From Deltaproteobacteria bacterium (GTDB lineage Bacteria; Myxococcota_A; Polyangia; JACPQR01), in assembly GCA_016190375.1 (NCBI GenBank), contig JACPQR010000242.1:1-53339 (forward strand): a stretch of 53,339 nt of DNA, read 5' to 3'. Under the pieces are notes generated by a model. That model did no database searches. It was not told where the DNA came from and saw only the letters and a program-made list of their open reading frames with translations. The position numbers and the translations under genes were made by a program. Within the stretch, counting starts at the first letter, position 1, and every line of letters begins with the position of its first letter. Below, in pieces: positions 1-8,727 of the stretch.

Positions 1-1
1 G

Positions 2-121
2 ACGCAGGTGAGGATCGCGAAGGCGTGGCGTTACATCGACGATGCGGCGTTCGGCGGCGTGGCCGAGTGGCTGGACCGCACCTGTGCGATCACATGGCGG
101 CTGGTCAATCCGAGGAGCTGA
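2..121 (+). CDS. C-terminal end of an unrecognised protein (partial)
   Basis: An open frame enters from the left edge and ends at a TGA at 119-121, giving the last 39 residues of a protein. The tail contains a Trp-rich stretch (AWRYIDD, VAEWLDRT, AITWRLVNP), which looks like real coding sequence, but I do not recognise the family. A perfect hairpin starts 16 bases after the stop, which supports this being a true gene end. The start and any domains lie outside the window. Confidence 0.4.
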   Translation, partial: TQVRIAKAWRYIDDAAFGGVAEWLDRTCAITWRLVNPRS

Positions 122-136
122 AGGAGGAACAGAGAG

Positions 137-169
137 CACCGAGCTCGGGCAGTCACTCGAGCTCGGTGC
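137..169 (+). terminator. Perfect 12-bp hairpin after the first gene
   Basis: The arms 137-148 and 158-169 are exact reverse complements (12 bp, GC-rich) around a 9-base loop. The structure sits 16 bases after the stop codon at 121. There is no clear T-tract behind it, so it is either a GC-rich intrinsic-like terminator or an mRNA 3' end stabiliser. Confidence 0.5.
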
Positions 170-490
170 ATGTCTCGACGAGCTCCTTCCGCGTCGAGCC
201 CGGGAGCACCACGGACCGCCTGACGCGTCCCCCACCGCGCGGCCTCGAAGCCACCTGTCAAGGATGTCCTTGGGCAATCGTGCAAAGGAGTAAGCCATGT
301 CTCTGAGCTGATGGGCGAGCGGGGAAGTCGGTGAGATGCGACCACGCTCCCGGAGGTCCTGGCGATGGTTCCCGATTCTCAGCCATCGATAAGCCAACTC
401 GTTCTTTACGGCGTGATCGTCTCGCCGAGGTCGGCGTCAAGCTCGGCTTCCGGCTACACGGCCTGGGACGATCGGTTTCGCGACGGATGC
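170..490. other. Gene-free stretch before the transposase remnant
   Basis: No frame here has a convincing protein. The only translation signal I see is a good ribosome binding site (AAAGGAG at 285-291) six bases before an ATG at 297 whose frame closes after only four codons (TGA at 309-311). That could be the stub of a gene broken by rearrangement, or chance. Confidence 0.3.
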
Positions 491-608
491 GCACCCCGTC
501 GGGTGGGGTGATGCACCCCGAGATCGGCCGCCCTACGGATCCGCGACAAGGACGCGCGCAAGAAGGCGCTCGACGAGCCGGGGTGCATCATCCCACCCGA
601 CGGGGTGT
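491..608. repeat. 28-bp inverted repeat pair flanking a 60-bp spacer
   Basis: The segment at 492-519 and the segment at 580-607 are reverse complements with one mismatch in 28 positions (base 591). The left arm contains the in-frame stop (509-511) that bounds the transposase remnant, and the right arm lies inside its reading frame. The pair could fold into a long stem in RNA or single-stranded DNA. Confidence 0.75.
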
Positions 609-1436
609 ACCGAGGCGTCCTGCGGATCGCGGGGCGGTTAGTGCGACAAGCCGAGCGCGCGATCGAGGCCACGCGCAAGCAGATGAAGCGCATGAACGAC
701 GAGGCGCGCGCCGCCGCGTCCATGCCGCTCGAGCAGATCGAGATGATCCCGCGCGCGCGTCAGGTGCCGCGGCAGACGCGAGCACGTATCACGCGGGGAG
801 TGCCCGACTCGAAGGGCAAGCTCGTCAGCATCTTGGAGCCGCACGCCCAGATCCTCCGGCGCGGCAAGATCCACAAGCCGACCGAGTTCGGAATGATGGC
901 GAAGGTGCAGGAGGCGGAGGGCGGGATCGTCACCGAGGTCGGCCTCGTGCCCGACCCGGGGCCCCCAGCGACCGCGGGTCGTCTGGGGTGGGGCAGGGCC
1001 GACGCGCCGCTCCTCGTGGCCGCGGTGGAGCGCCACATCAAGCTCTTCGGCCGCGCAGTCCCGTGGGCCCCGACTCCGCTTCGCTCCGTCGCCACGGGAA
1101 CCCACCGCACCGCGGCAACCGACCGCGGCTTCTACTCGGGCGAGGGTGAACGGAAGATTCGCGAGCTCGGCGTCCGTCGAACCGTCATCCCAAAGCCGGG
1201 TCACCGGACCGACAAGCGCATCGAGCACGAGCGGCAACGCTGGTTCCCACTCCGGGGACGATCGCCGCAAGGGGCGAGCCTGGCGCGCCGGTGGCGAGGC
1301 GCGCATCTCACGGCTCGAGCACTGCTTCGGCATGGTGTGTAGTCGCTACCGCGGCGAAGACGGGATGGGCCGCACGGTGTTTTGGGCGGCGATTTCGCGA
1401 ACAACCTGGCCGCCGTGGCCGCAACAATCCGCTGAG
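512..1436 (+). pseudogene. Decayed DDE transposase (ISNCY-like)
   Basis: The reading frame from 512 encodes IRDKDARKKALDEPG, then GVPDSKGKLVSILEPHAQIL, KIHKPTEFG, AAVERHIKLFG and ATDRGFYSGEGE, ending with IPKPGHRTDKRIEHERQRW. These resemble the core of ISNCY-type DDE transposases as I remember them; ATDRGF carries a catalytic Asp. Homology then shifts frame: GRAWRAGGEARISRLEHCFGM continues in another frame from about 1250, and the last block (NNLAAVAATIR, TGA at 1434-1436) is shifted again by an apparent two-base insertion near 1398. Two frameshifts plus an upstream stop make it a remnant. The homologous frame also looks interrupted by extra segments near 955-995 and 1058-1100. Terminal inverted repeats of the element were not identified. 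Confidence 0.75.
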
Positions 1437-1545
1437 ATCGATCGCGACGCGCAGCCGCGAGAAACGCACACGTTGATCACCAAGTCGGCGGCGGGCGGCG
1501 GGAAATCCCGGCTCCGATGAGCCAATTCTGCATCGCGATGTAGCC

Positions 1546-2085
1546 CTACGTCGACGCCGATCGGCCCGGGCGGCGCGAACGAAGAACGAGCACACACAGG
1601 AGCGCCAGCCACTCGACTCCCCTCGCGCCCGGACCCGCCATGGAACACCCGCGGCCGCGGCGGTCGGGACCGTCATCGTCCGAGTCGCTGTCGGTGTCGC
1701 CGTCGACGTCCGCGTCGGCGTCGGTGTCCGCGTCGGTGTCGGTGTCCGCGTCGGTGTCGGTGTCCGCGTCGGCGTCGGTGTCCGCGTCGGCGTCGGTGTC
1801 AGCATCGGCGTCGGTGTCGGCGTCGCCGTCGCCGTCGCCGCCCTCGATCACCGTGCAGGTCCCGGCGGACTCGCAGGTCGGGCGGCCGCTCTTGTCGATT
1901 CCGCACATCTGGCCCGGGCAGCAGATCTGGAGGAGGTCGCCGCAGCCCACGGGCTCGTCGTGCCGGACGCAGAAGCCGTCGGGGCAGTCCCGGGCCGATT
2001 CACAGACGGGGCAGTCTCCAGCGAGCGCGATGCGACCAACCAGAAGTCCCGCCGCAAGTACCGCCATCGCGACCGTCTTCTTCAT
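1546..2085 (-). CDS. Secreted Cys-rich protein with Asp-x-Asp linker and MYXO-CTERM-like tail
   Basis: The 179-residue protein starts at an ATG with a clear signal peptide (MKKTVAMAVLAAGLLVG, then ALAG). A compact Cys-rich domain follows at about residues 25-75, with pairs such as CPVC, CPDGFC and ICCPGQMC. It is joined by a roughly 55-residue low-complexity DTDAD/DADAD linker to a C-terminal tail: a GCS motif, a hydrophobic helix (VEWLALLCVLVL) and a basic end (RSRRPGR). Signal peptide plus GCS-helix-Arg tail is the hallmark of MYXO-CTERM surface sorting. The Cys-rich domain is unassigned. The longer upstream extension of the same frame reads through the neighbouring gene and is not used here. 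Confidence 0.75.
   Translation of the reverse strand: MKKTVAMAVLAAGLLVGRIALAGDCPVCESARDCPDGFCVRHDEPVGCGDLLQICCPGQMCGIDKSGRPTCESAGTCTVIEGGDGDGDADTDADADTDADADTDADADTDTDADTDTDADTDADADVDGDTDSDSDDDGPDRRGRGCSMAGPGARGVEWLALLCVLVLRSRRPGRSAST
1690..1852. repeat. Hexanucleotide-type microsatellite coding the DTDAD linker
   Basis: The strand shown is an almost uninterrupted run of GTC-GGC/GTG/CGC triplets, repeated mainly in 12- and 18-base units. On the minus strand it encodes the Asp-Ala/Thr-Asp linker of the MYXO-CTERM protein. Changes in whole hexamers would lengthen or shorten the linker without a frameshift. Confidence 0.8.
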
Positions 2086-2141
2086 GCGCTGGAGGCTACC
2101 ACGGGAGAGGGAACGATCGCGGCGAGGAGCAGGCTTCCGCG

Positions 2142-3107
2142 TCAGCTCCGACCCGTGGCTCGCCGATCGGTCGAGCGCCGGCGCCGTGGGCTCCGCGCGT
2201 CCCCCAGCACCGCAGCCGCGGAGTCGGCGACGGCGGCGCGCCGGATCCACCGTTCGAGCGTGCGCAGGTCGCGGCACGCGCGCACTCGGCTTCGTTGCGC
2301 TGGGGCGAGGCGCAGGCCACGCGCGGCGCACAGCGCGAGGAGCGCGTCTCTCCTGCCACTGGCCTCGCCCTCGGCCCGGCCCTCGGCCTCGCCCTCGGCC
2401 TTGCCCTCGGCCCTGCCGCGCGCCAGGAGAATCGCCTCGAATCGCCGGTAGCCGGGGCTGAGCGGAAGGATCTCGGGATGCTCGGCCAGTTTCTTCAGGA
2501 ACGCGCTCATCTGTTCTCCGATCATGTCCAGGATCGCACGCACCTGGTTGGTCCGCAACGGCTCCTCCAATCGCTGGGTCACCTCGAGCGCACGGGCCAG
2601 CACGGTGTGCGCCCTCGAGCCTCGTTGCCGCCGCACGGCCCACACCGCGAACAGGGCCAGTGTGGGCCGGGCACCGTCCAGCAGCAGGTCGAGCTCGCGA
2701 CCGTCGATCAGGACCACCACCGGCTGCAGCAGCAACCGGCTGCCGAGCGGGCCCCTGGCGTGCGCTGCATCACGTGCCCAGCGGGCCACGGCGCGGCTCG
2801 CCGTGATCACGACGACGTCGCCCATAACGCGACGCTGGTCGAAGAGGATGCTGGCGGCCAGCGGCCAGCGGCGGCGCTTGGGGTGGTCGATGCGCTGCTG
2901 GACCTCCACCAGCACCCAGCTCCCCCTCGGGCCCCGAAGCACCAGATCGGGCCGGACCTCCGACGTCTTCGCGAAGCGGACCGCCGAGTCGTCGGCCGCG
3001 AGAGCCGCTCCGATCTGGCGCCCGCGCAGGCGCTCCACGAGCGCTCCGAGCAGCGCTGGGTCCTCCCGCAGGGCGAGGACGAGAATGTCGTGTGAGGCGG
3101 ACGCCAT
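2142..3107 (-). CDS. Rpn/PD-(D/E)XK nuclease-like protein
   Basis: The 321-residue protein starts at MASASHDILV. Residues 42-70 hold a PD-(D/E)XK core: VRFAKTSEVRPDLVL then WVLVEVQQR, giving D54 and the E68-x-Q70 pair. The C-terminal third has a run of Gly-x-Ala-Glu-Gly units (RAEGKAEGEAEGRAEGEA), common in the recombination-promoting nuclease / putative transposase (Rpn, PD-(D/E)XK) superfamily. Such proteins are often multicopy in myxobacteria, and their native role is poorly known. It is divergent from the HTH/coiled-coil gene, with 182 bases between starts. The internal ATG was chosen because homology-like sequence begins there and the upstream part of the frame is low-complexity. Confidence 0.65.
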   Translation of the reverse strand: MASASHDILVLALREDPALLGALVERLRGRQIGAALAADDSAVRFAKTSEVRPDLVLRGPRGSWVLVEVQQRIDHPKRRRWPLAASILFDQRRVMGDVVVITASRAVARWARDAAHARGPLGSRLLLQPVVVLIDGRELDLLLDGARPTLALFAVWAVRRQRGSRAHTVLARALEVTQRLEEPLRTNQVRAILDMIGEQMSAFLKKLAEHPEILPLSPGYRRFEAILLARGRAEGKAEGEAEGRAEGEASGRRDALLALCAARGLRLAPAQRSRVRACRDLRTLERWIRRAAVADSAAAVLGDARSPRRRRSTDRRATGRS

Positions 3108-3269
3108 CGTCGGGGTCCTCGAGCCGGTCGACGGGGCCGAACGGCTGGGTCCCCCGTGAGCAAGCATCCGGCGTGCCGTGCGAAAGCGTCGTGATTCCCT
3201 CGTCGGACCGAGTGGCGCCGTGGCGCTCGCCATGGCGGCCGCCACCAACGGGGCGGTCGGGGTGCTACA

Positions 3270-3283
3270 CTCCCTCGAGGGAG
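3270..3283. promoter_or_regulatory. 14-bp perfect palindrome over the ribosome binding site
   Basis: The sequence CTCCCTC/GAGGGAG is a perfect palindrome whose right half merges with the GAGGAG ribosome binding site of the gene starting at 3290. It could be an operator, for example for that gene's own HTH product, or a translational-control hairpin. No -35/-10 pair was convincing. Confidence 0.3.
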
Positions 3284-3289
3284 GAGAGC

Positions 3290-3859
3290 ATGTCAGACAC
3301 ACCGCGCCTCCGCCGGTACGCGTGGTTCCCGGCGACGCCCATCTCCGACGAGCCTCCGGACATGCAGACCCTTCGCAACGCGTGGATCCCGCCACAGCCG
3401 CTCGCGGACGAGATCCCTGCGCCGCCGGAGCTGCTCTCGCTCCGCCAGGCCGAGATCCTGAGCGGACGAACGCAGGACACGCTCCTGCGCTGGGTGACGG
3501 GGGGCCTGATCAAGGCCATGCAGGACCTGGACGACCCCGCGGACCCCCTGCGGATCCGCGCTGCCGAGCTCAGGGCGCTGCTCGCGAACCTCGCTCACGT
3601 CCCGAGCCCTGTCGCTCATGGCGAACCGCGCTCGAGGGCCGGGACCGGTGCGGACTGGGAGCTGGTGCAGGTGCTGCAATCCCGCATCGACGAGCTGCGC
3701 GAGCGGGTCGGTGACCTGCGCGAACAGGTCCAGGATCTGCGCTGCGATCGCGAACGGCTGATCCGCGAACGCGATCGGCTTTCCTCGGCGCTCACGACCG
3801 AGCGCGAGCGAAACGAAGAGGAGCGGGACAGGAGTCTGCTCGGGCGACTGCTGAGGTGA
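3290..3859 (+). CDS. HTH (MerR/excisionase-like) and coiled-coil protein
   Basis: The 189-residue protein starts at an ATG preceded by GAGGAG. After a Pro-rich N-terminus, residues 45-90 (LSLRQAEILSGRTQDTLLRW then GGLIKA) resemble a winged or excisionase-type HTH that reads a site and a ligand loop. From about residue 123 to 182 it is a charged coiled coil (LQSRIDELRERVGDLREQVQ, then RERDRLSS). Proteins of this shape often dimerise and bind DNA. The gene's stop overlaps a possible GTG start of the lipoprotein downstream, so the two may be co-transcribed. The exact family is not recognised. Confidence 0.55.
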   Translation: MSDTPRLRRYAWFPATPISDEPPDMQTLRNAWIPPQPLADEIPAPPELLSLRQAEILSGRTQDTLLRWVTGGLIKAMQDLDDPADPLRIRAAELRALLANLAHVPSPVAHGEPRSRAGTGADWELVQVLQSRIDELRERVGDLREQVQDLRCDRERLIRERDRLSSALTTERERNEEERDRSLLGRLLR

Positions 3860-3906
3860 GTCGCGAGCAGTTGCGCCTCGCCGCCGGACCAGCGATCCTC
3901 GTGCAG

Positions 3907-4682
<776 letters not shown>

Positions 4683-4698
<16 letters not shown>

Positions 4699-5096
4699 CC
4701 TGACCCCGCCTCGAACCGCCGCAGCTTCGTCTCGAGTCGCTCCATCAGGAGATCGAACCGCCGCCGCTGCTTCTGCTCCAGCACCTCGCGGATCCTCGAC
4801 GCCGTCCGGGTGCGCAGCGGTCGCAGCTCCGCGTCGAGCTTGCGTGCCACCGCCGCGAACTCCGGCCGCTGCGCCGCGAGGATCCGCCGGATGCGCGAGC
4901 GCTGATCGTCGGACAGATCGAGCTTGCGGTCGAGCGCGAACAGGATGACGCGCTGCCGGACGGTGACCGGGTCCGACTCGAGCAGCTCGGAGAGCTTGCG
5001 CGCCACGACCCACCGCGTCAGCGCCGCGCCCGTCACGCCTCCGAGCAGGAAGACGAGCAGGATCACGGCGGCTGCTTTCGCTCGCGAGGTCCTCAT
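4683..5096 (-). CDS. Membrane-anchored Spy/CpxP-like periplasmic protein
   Basis: The 137-residue protein has one N-terminal membrane helix (AAAVILLVFLLGGVTGAAL). A helical, charged periplasmic part follows, with LDLSDDQRSRIRRIL, a variant of the LTxxQ motif typical of CpxP, Spy and ZraP-type stress chaperones or metal sensors. It is the third gene of an ECF sigma operon; its ATG overlaps the stop of the gene before it by 4 bases, so the two are translationally coupled. The context suggests an envelope-stress sensor or effector controlled by the sigma factor. Confidence 0.65.
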
Positions 5097-5377
5097 GGTC
5101 CGACCGCCCCCGCCTCGGCCGCGGCCATCAGATCCTCGACGACTCGCTCGTCGGCCCGGCCGGCGAGGAACACGGAGGCCGCGCTCGCGACCGCCGCGAT
5201 CAGGACGACTCGCCGTCCCAGACGCCAGATCTCCTCCAGGATCGTCGAGCCCGATCCTTCCGGCGAGATCGCGACCCTCGCGAGGCGGTCCGCGAGACCC
5301 GGGGGCGGCGCCAGGTCCTCGGTGGCTTCGCGCAGTCGCGCCAGCCGGGCGTCGATCGACTCACGAACCAGACTCAT
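5093..5377 (-). CDS. Small single-pass membrane protein, putative anti-sigma factor
   Basis: The 94-residue protein lies directly after the ECF sigma gene with a 17-base overlap, the usual place of an anti-sigma factor. It has a helical N-terminal cytoplasmic part (residues 1-45) and one membrane helix (VVLIAAVASAASVFLAG, about 56-72), then a short outside tail. There is no zinc-binding HxxxCxxC motif, so it is not a classic ZAS-type anti-sigma, and the assignment rests on position and topology. Confidence 0.55.
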   Translation of the reverse strand: MSLVRESIDARLARLREATEDLAPPPGLADRLARVAISPEGSGSTILEEIWRLGRRVVLIAAVASAASVFLAGRADERVVEDLMAAAEAGAVGP

Positions 5378-5879
5378 CTTCCATCCTCCTGCGGAGGGCG
5401 GCGCGCGCCCGCACGAGTCGCTGCTCGACGGCCCCCTCCGAGATCCCGATCACCGCGGCCACCTCCGCGCTGGTGAGCCCTTCGATCTCCTTGAGGACGA
5501 TCGCGATCCGCTGCTCGAGGGGCAGATCGGCGAGCCATTCCCGAAGCTCCCTCAAGGCGGCCCGCGCATCCGCGATCCGGGCTCCGTCCAGCGAAGGGCC
5601 GTCCTCGTCGCGGGGCAGGGCCGGCGGCCCCCGTCTTCTGCGCCGCCGCAGCGCGTCCAGCGCCGAGTTCGTGACGATGCGGTAGAGCCACGTCTGGGCG
5701 CCGGAGCGTCCGTCGAACCGACCAGCCTGCAGCGCCTCGTGCGCCCGGATGAACGAGTCTTGCAGCACGTCCCGCGCCTCGTCGGCGCTTCCCATCAACC
5801 GAGCGGCCAGCCGGAAGAGCCGCGGGGTCGAGGACTGCACGAGAGCCGTGAACTCGTCCATGTCCAAGGCGGGGCTCAC
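5361..5879 (-). CDS. ECF-family RNA polymerase sigma factor
   Basis: The 172-residue protein (GTG start; an in-frame ATG lies six codons in) has sigma region 2 at about 10-75 (FRLAARLMGSADEARDVLQD, FIRAHEAL, TWLYRIVTNSALD). Region 4 is at about 110-165 (LPLEQRIAIVLKEIEGLTSA, EVAAVIGISEGAVEQRL). The length fits group 4 (ECF) sigma factors. The linker between the domains is Arg/Pro-rich. It heads a three-gene operon with a small membrane protein and a CpxP-like protein, which suggests an envelope-signal response. Confidence 0.9.
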   Translation of the reverse strand: MSPALDMDEFTALVQSSTPRLFRLAARLMGSADEARDVLQDSFIRAHEALQAGRFDGRSGAQTWLYRIVTNSALDALRRRRRRGPPALPRDEDGPSLDGARIADARAALRELREWLADLPLEQRIAIVLKEIEGLTSAEVAAVIGISEGAVEQRLVRARAALRRRMEDESGS

Positions 5880-6059
5880 GGTGGTCGGCGAAACGACGGG
5901 TCACGCTGGTTTGACGCCCGGCTCGGGGCATTCCCTATGGCGACGAGCAGACCGCCGGCGACCTCGACCTGGTGCCGATCCCGGTGGTCTTGGTCCGTAG
6001 GGAGGTCCGGGGGCCGGGCGTCCAAGGAGTGTTCTTGGCCCAATCCAAGGAGGACCCCG

Positions 6060-6860
6060 ATGCGCTTGATCTCCAGGACCCTCGTCACCTTCTGGGTAGT
6101 CATCTTCGCACTCGCCCCGTCTTGCAAGAAAGATGAGAGCACGGGGGCCGACGACGCTCTGGCCGAAGAGGCCGCGGACGCGGTCGACGTGGCGCAGACC
6201 GAAGCGGCCCTCCTCATCGCCTCGGTCGAGGAAGCGACAGCGGGCATGACGCCCGAAGAGCTCGCCCAGGCCGCAGCCGCCGCGGTGGAGGACTGGAGCC
6301 CGGAGGAATGCGTGACTGCCACGACCGATCGCGACACCGTCACCTACGTCTTCGCGGGCTGCGCCGGCCCGTACGGTCTCGTTCAGGTCGATGGAACGCT
6401 GATCGTCACCTTCACCGTGCGGCCCAACGCCGTCCACCTCGAGGCCTCGTCGACCGACCTGACGGTCAACGGCGCGAGCCTGACGATCGCCGCCGATGCG
6501 GACTGGTCCGTGGACGGCACGGCGAACACGCTCGAGGTCTCGACGACGGGCTCCGCGACGGGGCCTCGTGGCACGAGCATCTCGCGCCAGGGCGACTACA
6601 CCGTCGGCTGGGACGAGAGCTCGGCGTGCATGTCCCTCGACGGCGACTGGTCGACGACCACGGGAGGAAGATCCTGGTCCACCACGGTGTCGGGCTACTC
6701 GCGCTGCGATGACGGCTGCCCTGCCGCGGGCGGGTCGATCTCCTACACCGGGGGGCTCTCGGGCGTGACCATCAGCGTCCAGTACGACGGCTCGAGCCAG
6801 GCTGCCTGGTCCAGCTCCCGGGGGCAGAACGGCACCGCGCCCCTGTTCTGCGAGCTCTAG
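6060..6860 (+). CDS. Lipoprotein of unknown function
   Basis: The 266-residue protein has a signal peptide with a lipobox (LISRTLVTFWVVIFALAPSC), a Lys/Asp-rich start, a helical Ala/Glu segment (residues 30-80) and a beta-rich Thr/Ser region to the end, with four Cys in the last 70 residues. I do not recognise the fold; it resembles the repetitive beta-sheet surface lipoproteins common in myxobacteria. Its stop codon overlaps that of the convergent hemerythrin gene by four bases (CTAG). Confidence 0.6.
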   Translation: MRLISRTLVTFWVVIFALAPSCKKDESTGADDALAEEAADAVDVAQTEAALLIASVEEATAGMTPEELAQAAAAAVEDWSPEECVTATTDRDTVTYVFAGCAGPYGLVQVDGTLIVTFTVRPNAVHLEASSTDLTVNGASLTIAADADWSVDGTANTLEVSTTGSATGPRGTSISRQGDYTVGWDESSACMSLDGDWSTTTGGRSWSTTVSGYSRCDDGCPAAGGSISYTGGLSGVTISVQYDGSSQAAWSSSRGQNGTAPLFCEL

Positions 6861-7327
6861 AGCTCTCCCTGGAGCCCCGTTCCGGGCCCCGTCAGGAGCG
6901 CCACCTCGAGCTCCTCGATCTCCACGCCCAGCTCTTCGAGCTCGTCGACCCCGATCCGGTCCTCGGCGAGATCGAACAGCTCGTGCTCCTCCCGAGCGAC
7001 GTGCCACTCGACCTTGTCCCGGAGGTGGGCGAGCTCGCGGCGAAAAGAATGCCCATCGAGCGCCATCGTCTCGAGCCTGTCGCACAGGAGCCTGATCGCG
7101 CCGTGCTCGCCGAGGGCCTCCGCGACGAGCTTCGCCGCGTCGGACCCGAGCCTCTCCACGACCGGGTAGAACAGACGCTCCTCGATCTGTGCGTGGATCT
7201 CGAGCTCCCTGCGGATCGTGGACCTGAGCTCCGCCGTCTCGGCGGGCCCCGGGCCGGGACGCTCGATCTGCGCGAGGAGCCTCCTGATGCTCTCGTGGTC
7301 CGCCCTCAACAGATCGGTTGCTTTCAT
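6857..7327 (-). CDS. Hemerythrin HHE-domain protein
   Basis: The 156-residue protein has the four-helix hemerythrin pattern: RADHESIRRLL near residue 9, LEIHAQIEERLFYP near 47, LGEHGAIRLL near 72 and VEWHVAREEHELF near 109. The His and Glu residues are placed to bind a di-iron centre. Such proteins bind oxygen, sense redox state or store iron. It is cytoplasmic with no added domain. The ATG at 7325-7327 was chosen because the domain begins six residues later; the longer frame upstream is repetitive palindromic sequence. Confidence 0.85.
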   Translation of the reverse strand: MKATDLLRADHESIRRLLAQIERPGPGPAETAELRSTIRRELEIHAQIEERLFYPVVERLGSDAAKLVAEALGEHGAIRLLCDRLETMALDGHSFRRELAHLRDKVEWHVAREEHELFDLAEDRIGVDELEELGVEIEELEVALLTGPGTGLQGEL

Positions 7328-7406
7328 GCTCAGATGCCCGTGCCTCTGATGCCACGTGCATCCGGCGTACCGAACCACCGGTTTCGCGGCGAGCCCGAGC
7401 GCTGGC

Positions 7407-7442
7407 GGGTCCCGCGGCCGCCCGCGGGCGGCCGCGGGACCC
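7407..7442. repeat. 36-bp perfect palindrome
   Basis: The two 18-base halves (GGGTCCCGCGGCCGCCCG and its reverse complement) are exact, with no loop. As RNA or single-stranded DNA it would form an extremely stable stem. Confidence 0.85.
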
Positions 7443-7461
7443 GGAATGCCATGGCACGCAG

Positions 7462-7496
7462 GGCCTCGGGGCCGCCTGCAGGGCGGCCCCGAGGCC
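7462..7496. repeat. 15-bp stem / 5-base loop palindrome
   Basis: Arms 7462-7476 (GGCCTCGGGGCCGCC) and 7482-7496 are exact reverse complements around TGCAG. It lies 19 bases after the first palindrome, so the two form a tandem hairpin pair. Confidence 0.85.
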
Positions 7497-7656
7497 ACCC
7501 GAGCCCACTCACCCCCACTGCCATTCTGCCCCGCGTGGCATCTTGTCGCGCCGTGCGCGACTGGATCTCCGATCAGTCGGCCCGCGCCCCGTGGCACATC
7601 GCGTGCACCGCCGAGCCATACGGGCGCCTCGCGCTCGCGTGCCGGAGTCAGCGGAA

Positions 7657-8727
7657 GTGCGAATCGCACAGGTTGCTCCCCTCTTCGAGAGCGTTCCACC
7701 GACGCGCTATGGCGGCACCGAGCGCGTCGTCTCCTACCTGACCGAGGAGCTCGCGAACCGGGGCCACGACGTGACCCTGTTCGCGAGCGGCGACTCGATC
7801 ACGAAGGCGCGGCTCGTCGCCGGCTGCCCGATGGCGCTCCGTCAGGCCGGCAAGACGCGCGACTCGACGAGCTTGCATCTCGTGATGCTCGAGCAGGTTT
7901 ACCGCCAGGCCGCCGCGTTCGACGTCATGCACTTCCACGTCGACTACATCCACTTCCCAGTGTCGAGACGGCTCGAGCGCGCTCACGTCACGACCCTGCA
8001 CGGGCGCCTGGACCTCCCCGAGCTGGTCGGTGTCTACCGCGAGTTCCGCGAGATGCCGCTCGTGTCGATCTCGGACGACCAGCGCAGGCCGCTGCCGGCG
8101 CAGGACTGGCGGGCGACCGTCCACCACGGGCTGCCCGACGGCCTGCTCCGGTTCCAGCCCCAGGCAGGATCCTACCTGGCCTTTCTCGGTCGCATCTCGC
8201 CCGAGAAGAGGGTCGATCGCGCCATCGAGATCGCGCGCCGCGTCGGGATGCCGCTCGAGATCGGCGCGAAGATCGACGCGGCGGATCGCGACTACTTCGA
8301 CGCACGGATCGCCCACCTCCTGCGCGCGCCCGGGGTCGACTTCCTCGGCGAGATCAGCGACCGCGAGAAGGAGGAGCTGCTCGGCGGCGCCGCCGTGCTC
8401 CTCTTCCCGATCGACTGGCCCGAGCCCTTCGGCCTCGTGATGATCGAGGCGATGGCCTGCGGCACTCCGATCGTGGCGTGGCGCCGCGGGTCCGTTCCCG
8501 AGGTGATCGACGAGGGCGTGACCGGCTTCACCGTCGAGTCCGTGGACGAGGCCGTCCGGGCCACACGTGAGGCGTTGACCCTCGACCGGCGGCGTGTTCG
8601 CGAGGCGTTCGAGCGCCGGTTCTCCGTGCAGCGGATGGCCGAGCAATACCTGGACGTCTACCGGGGGCTGATGAACGGGTCCGCGGCGCAGCCGCCGATG
8701 GCCGACGACCGCAGGGAGTGGCCGTGA
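7657..8727 (+). CDS. Glycosyltransferase family 4 protein
   Basis: The 356-residue protein starts at a GTG (VRIAQVAPLFESVPPTRYGG), which gives the usual GT4 N-terminus with the acceptor-loop motif PTRYGGTE. The C-terminal Rossmann half has GRISPEKRVDRAIEIA and the E-x7-E motif (EPFGLVMIEAMACGTPIV) that binds the nucleotide sugar. Its stop overlaps the GTG start of the debranching enzyme (GTGA), so they form an operon. This points to glycogen or alpha-glucan metabolism. A second GTG six codons upstream is possible. Confidence 0.85.
   Translation: MRIAQVAPLFESVPPTRYGGTERVVSYLTEELANRGHDVTLFASGDSITKARLVAGCPMALRQAGKTRDSTSLHLVMLEQVYRQAAAFDVMHFHVDYIHFPVSRRLERAHVTTLHGRLDLPELVGVYREFREMPLVSISDDQRRPLPAQDWRATVHHGLPDGLLRFQPQAGSYLAFLGRISPEKRVDRAIEIARRVGMPLEIGAKIDAADRDYFDARIAHLLRAPGVDFLGEISDREKEELLGGAAVLLFPIDWPEPFGLVMIEAMACGTPIVAWRRGSVPEVIDEGVTGFTVESVDEAVRATREALTLDRRRVREAFERRFSVQRMAEQYLDVYRGLMNGSAAQPPMADDRREWP

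Larger units (their letters stand above)
7328..7656. other. Divergent intergenic region with two large palindromes
   Basis: This 329-base region lies between the divergent hemerythrin and glycosyltransferase starts and has no gene I believe. Its main content is the pair of palindromes at 7407-7442 and 7462-7496. No promoter boxes were clear. Confidence 0.5.

Noticed and set aside
297..311. Four-codon open frame with a good ribosome binding site
   Set aside because: Too short to call a gene; kept only as a note in the region entry.
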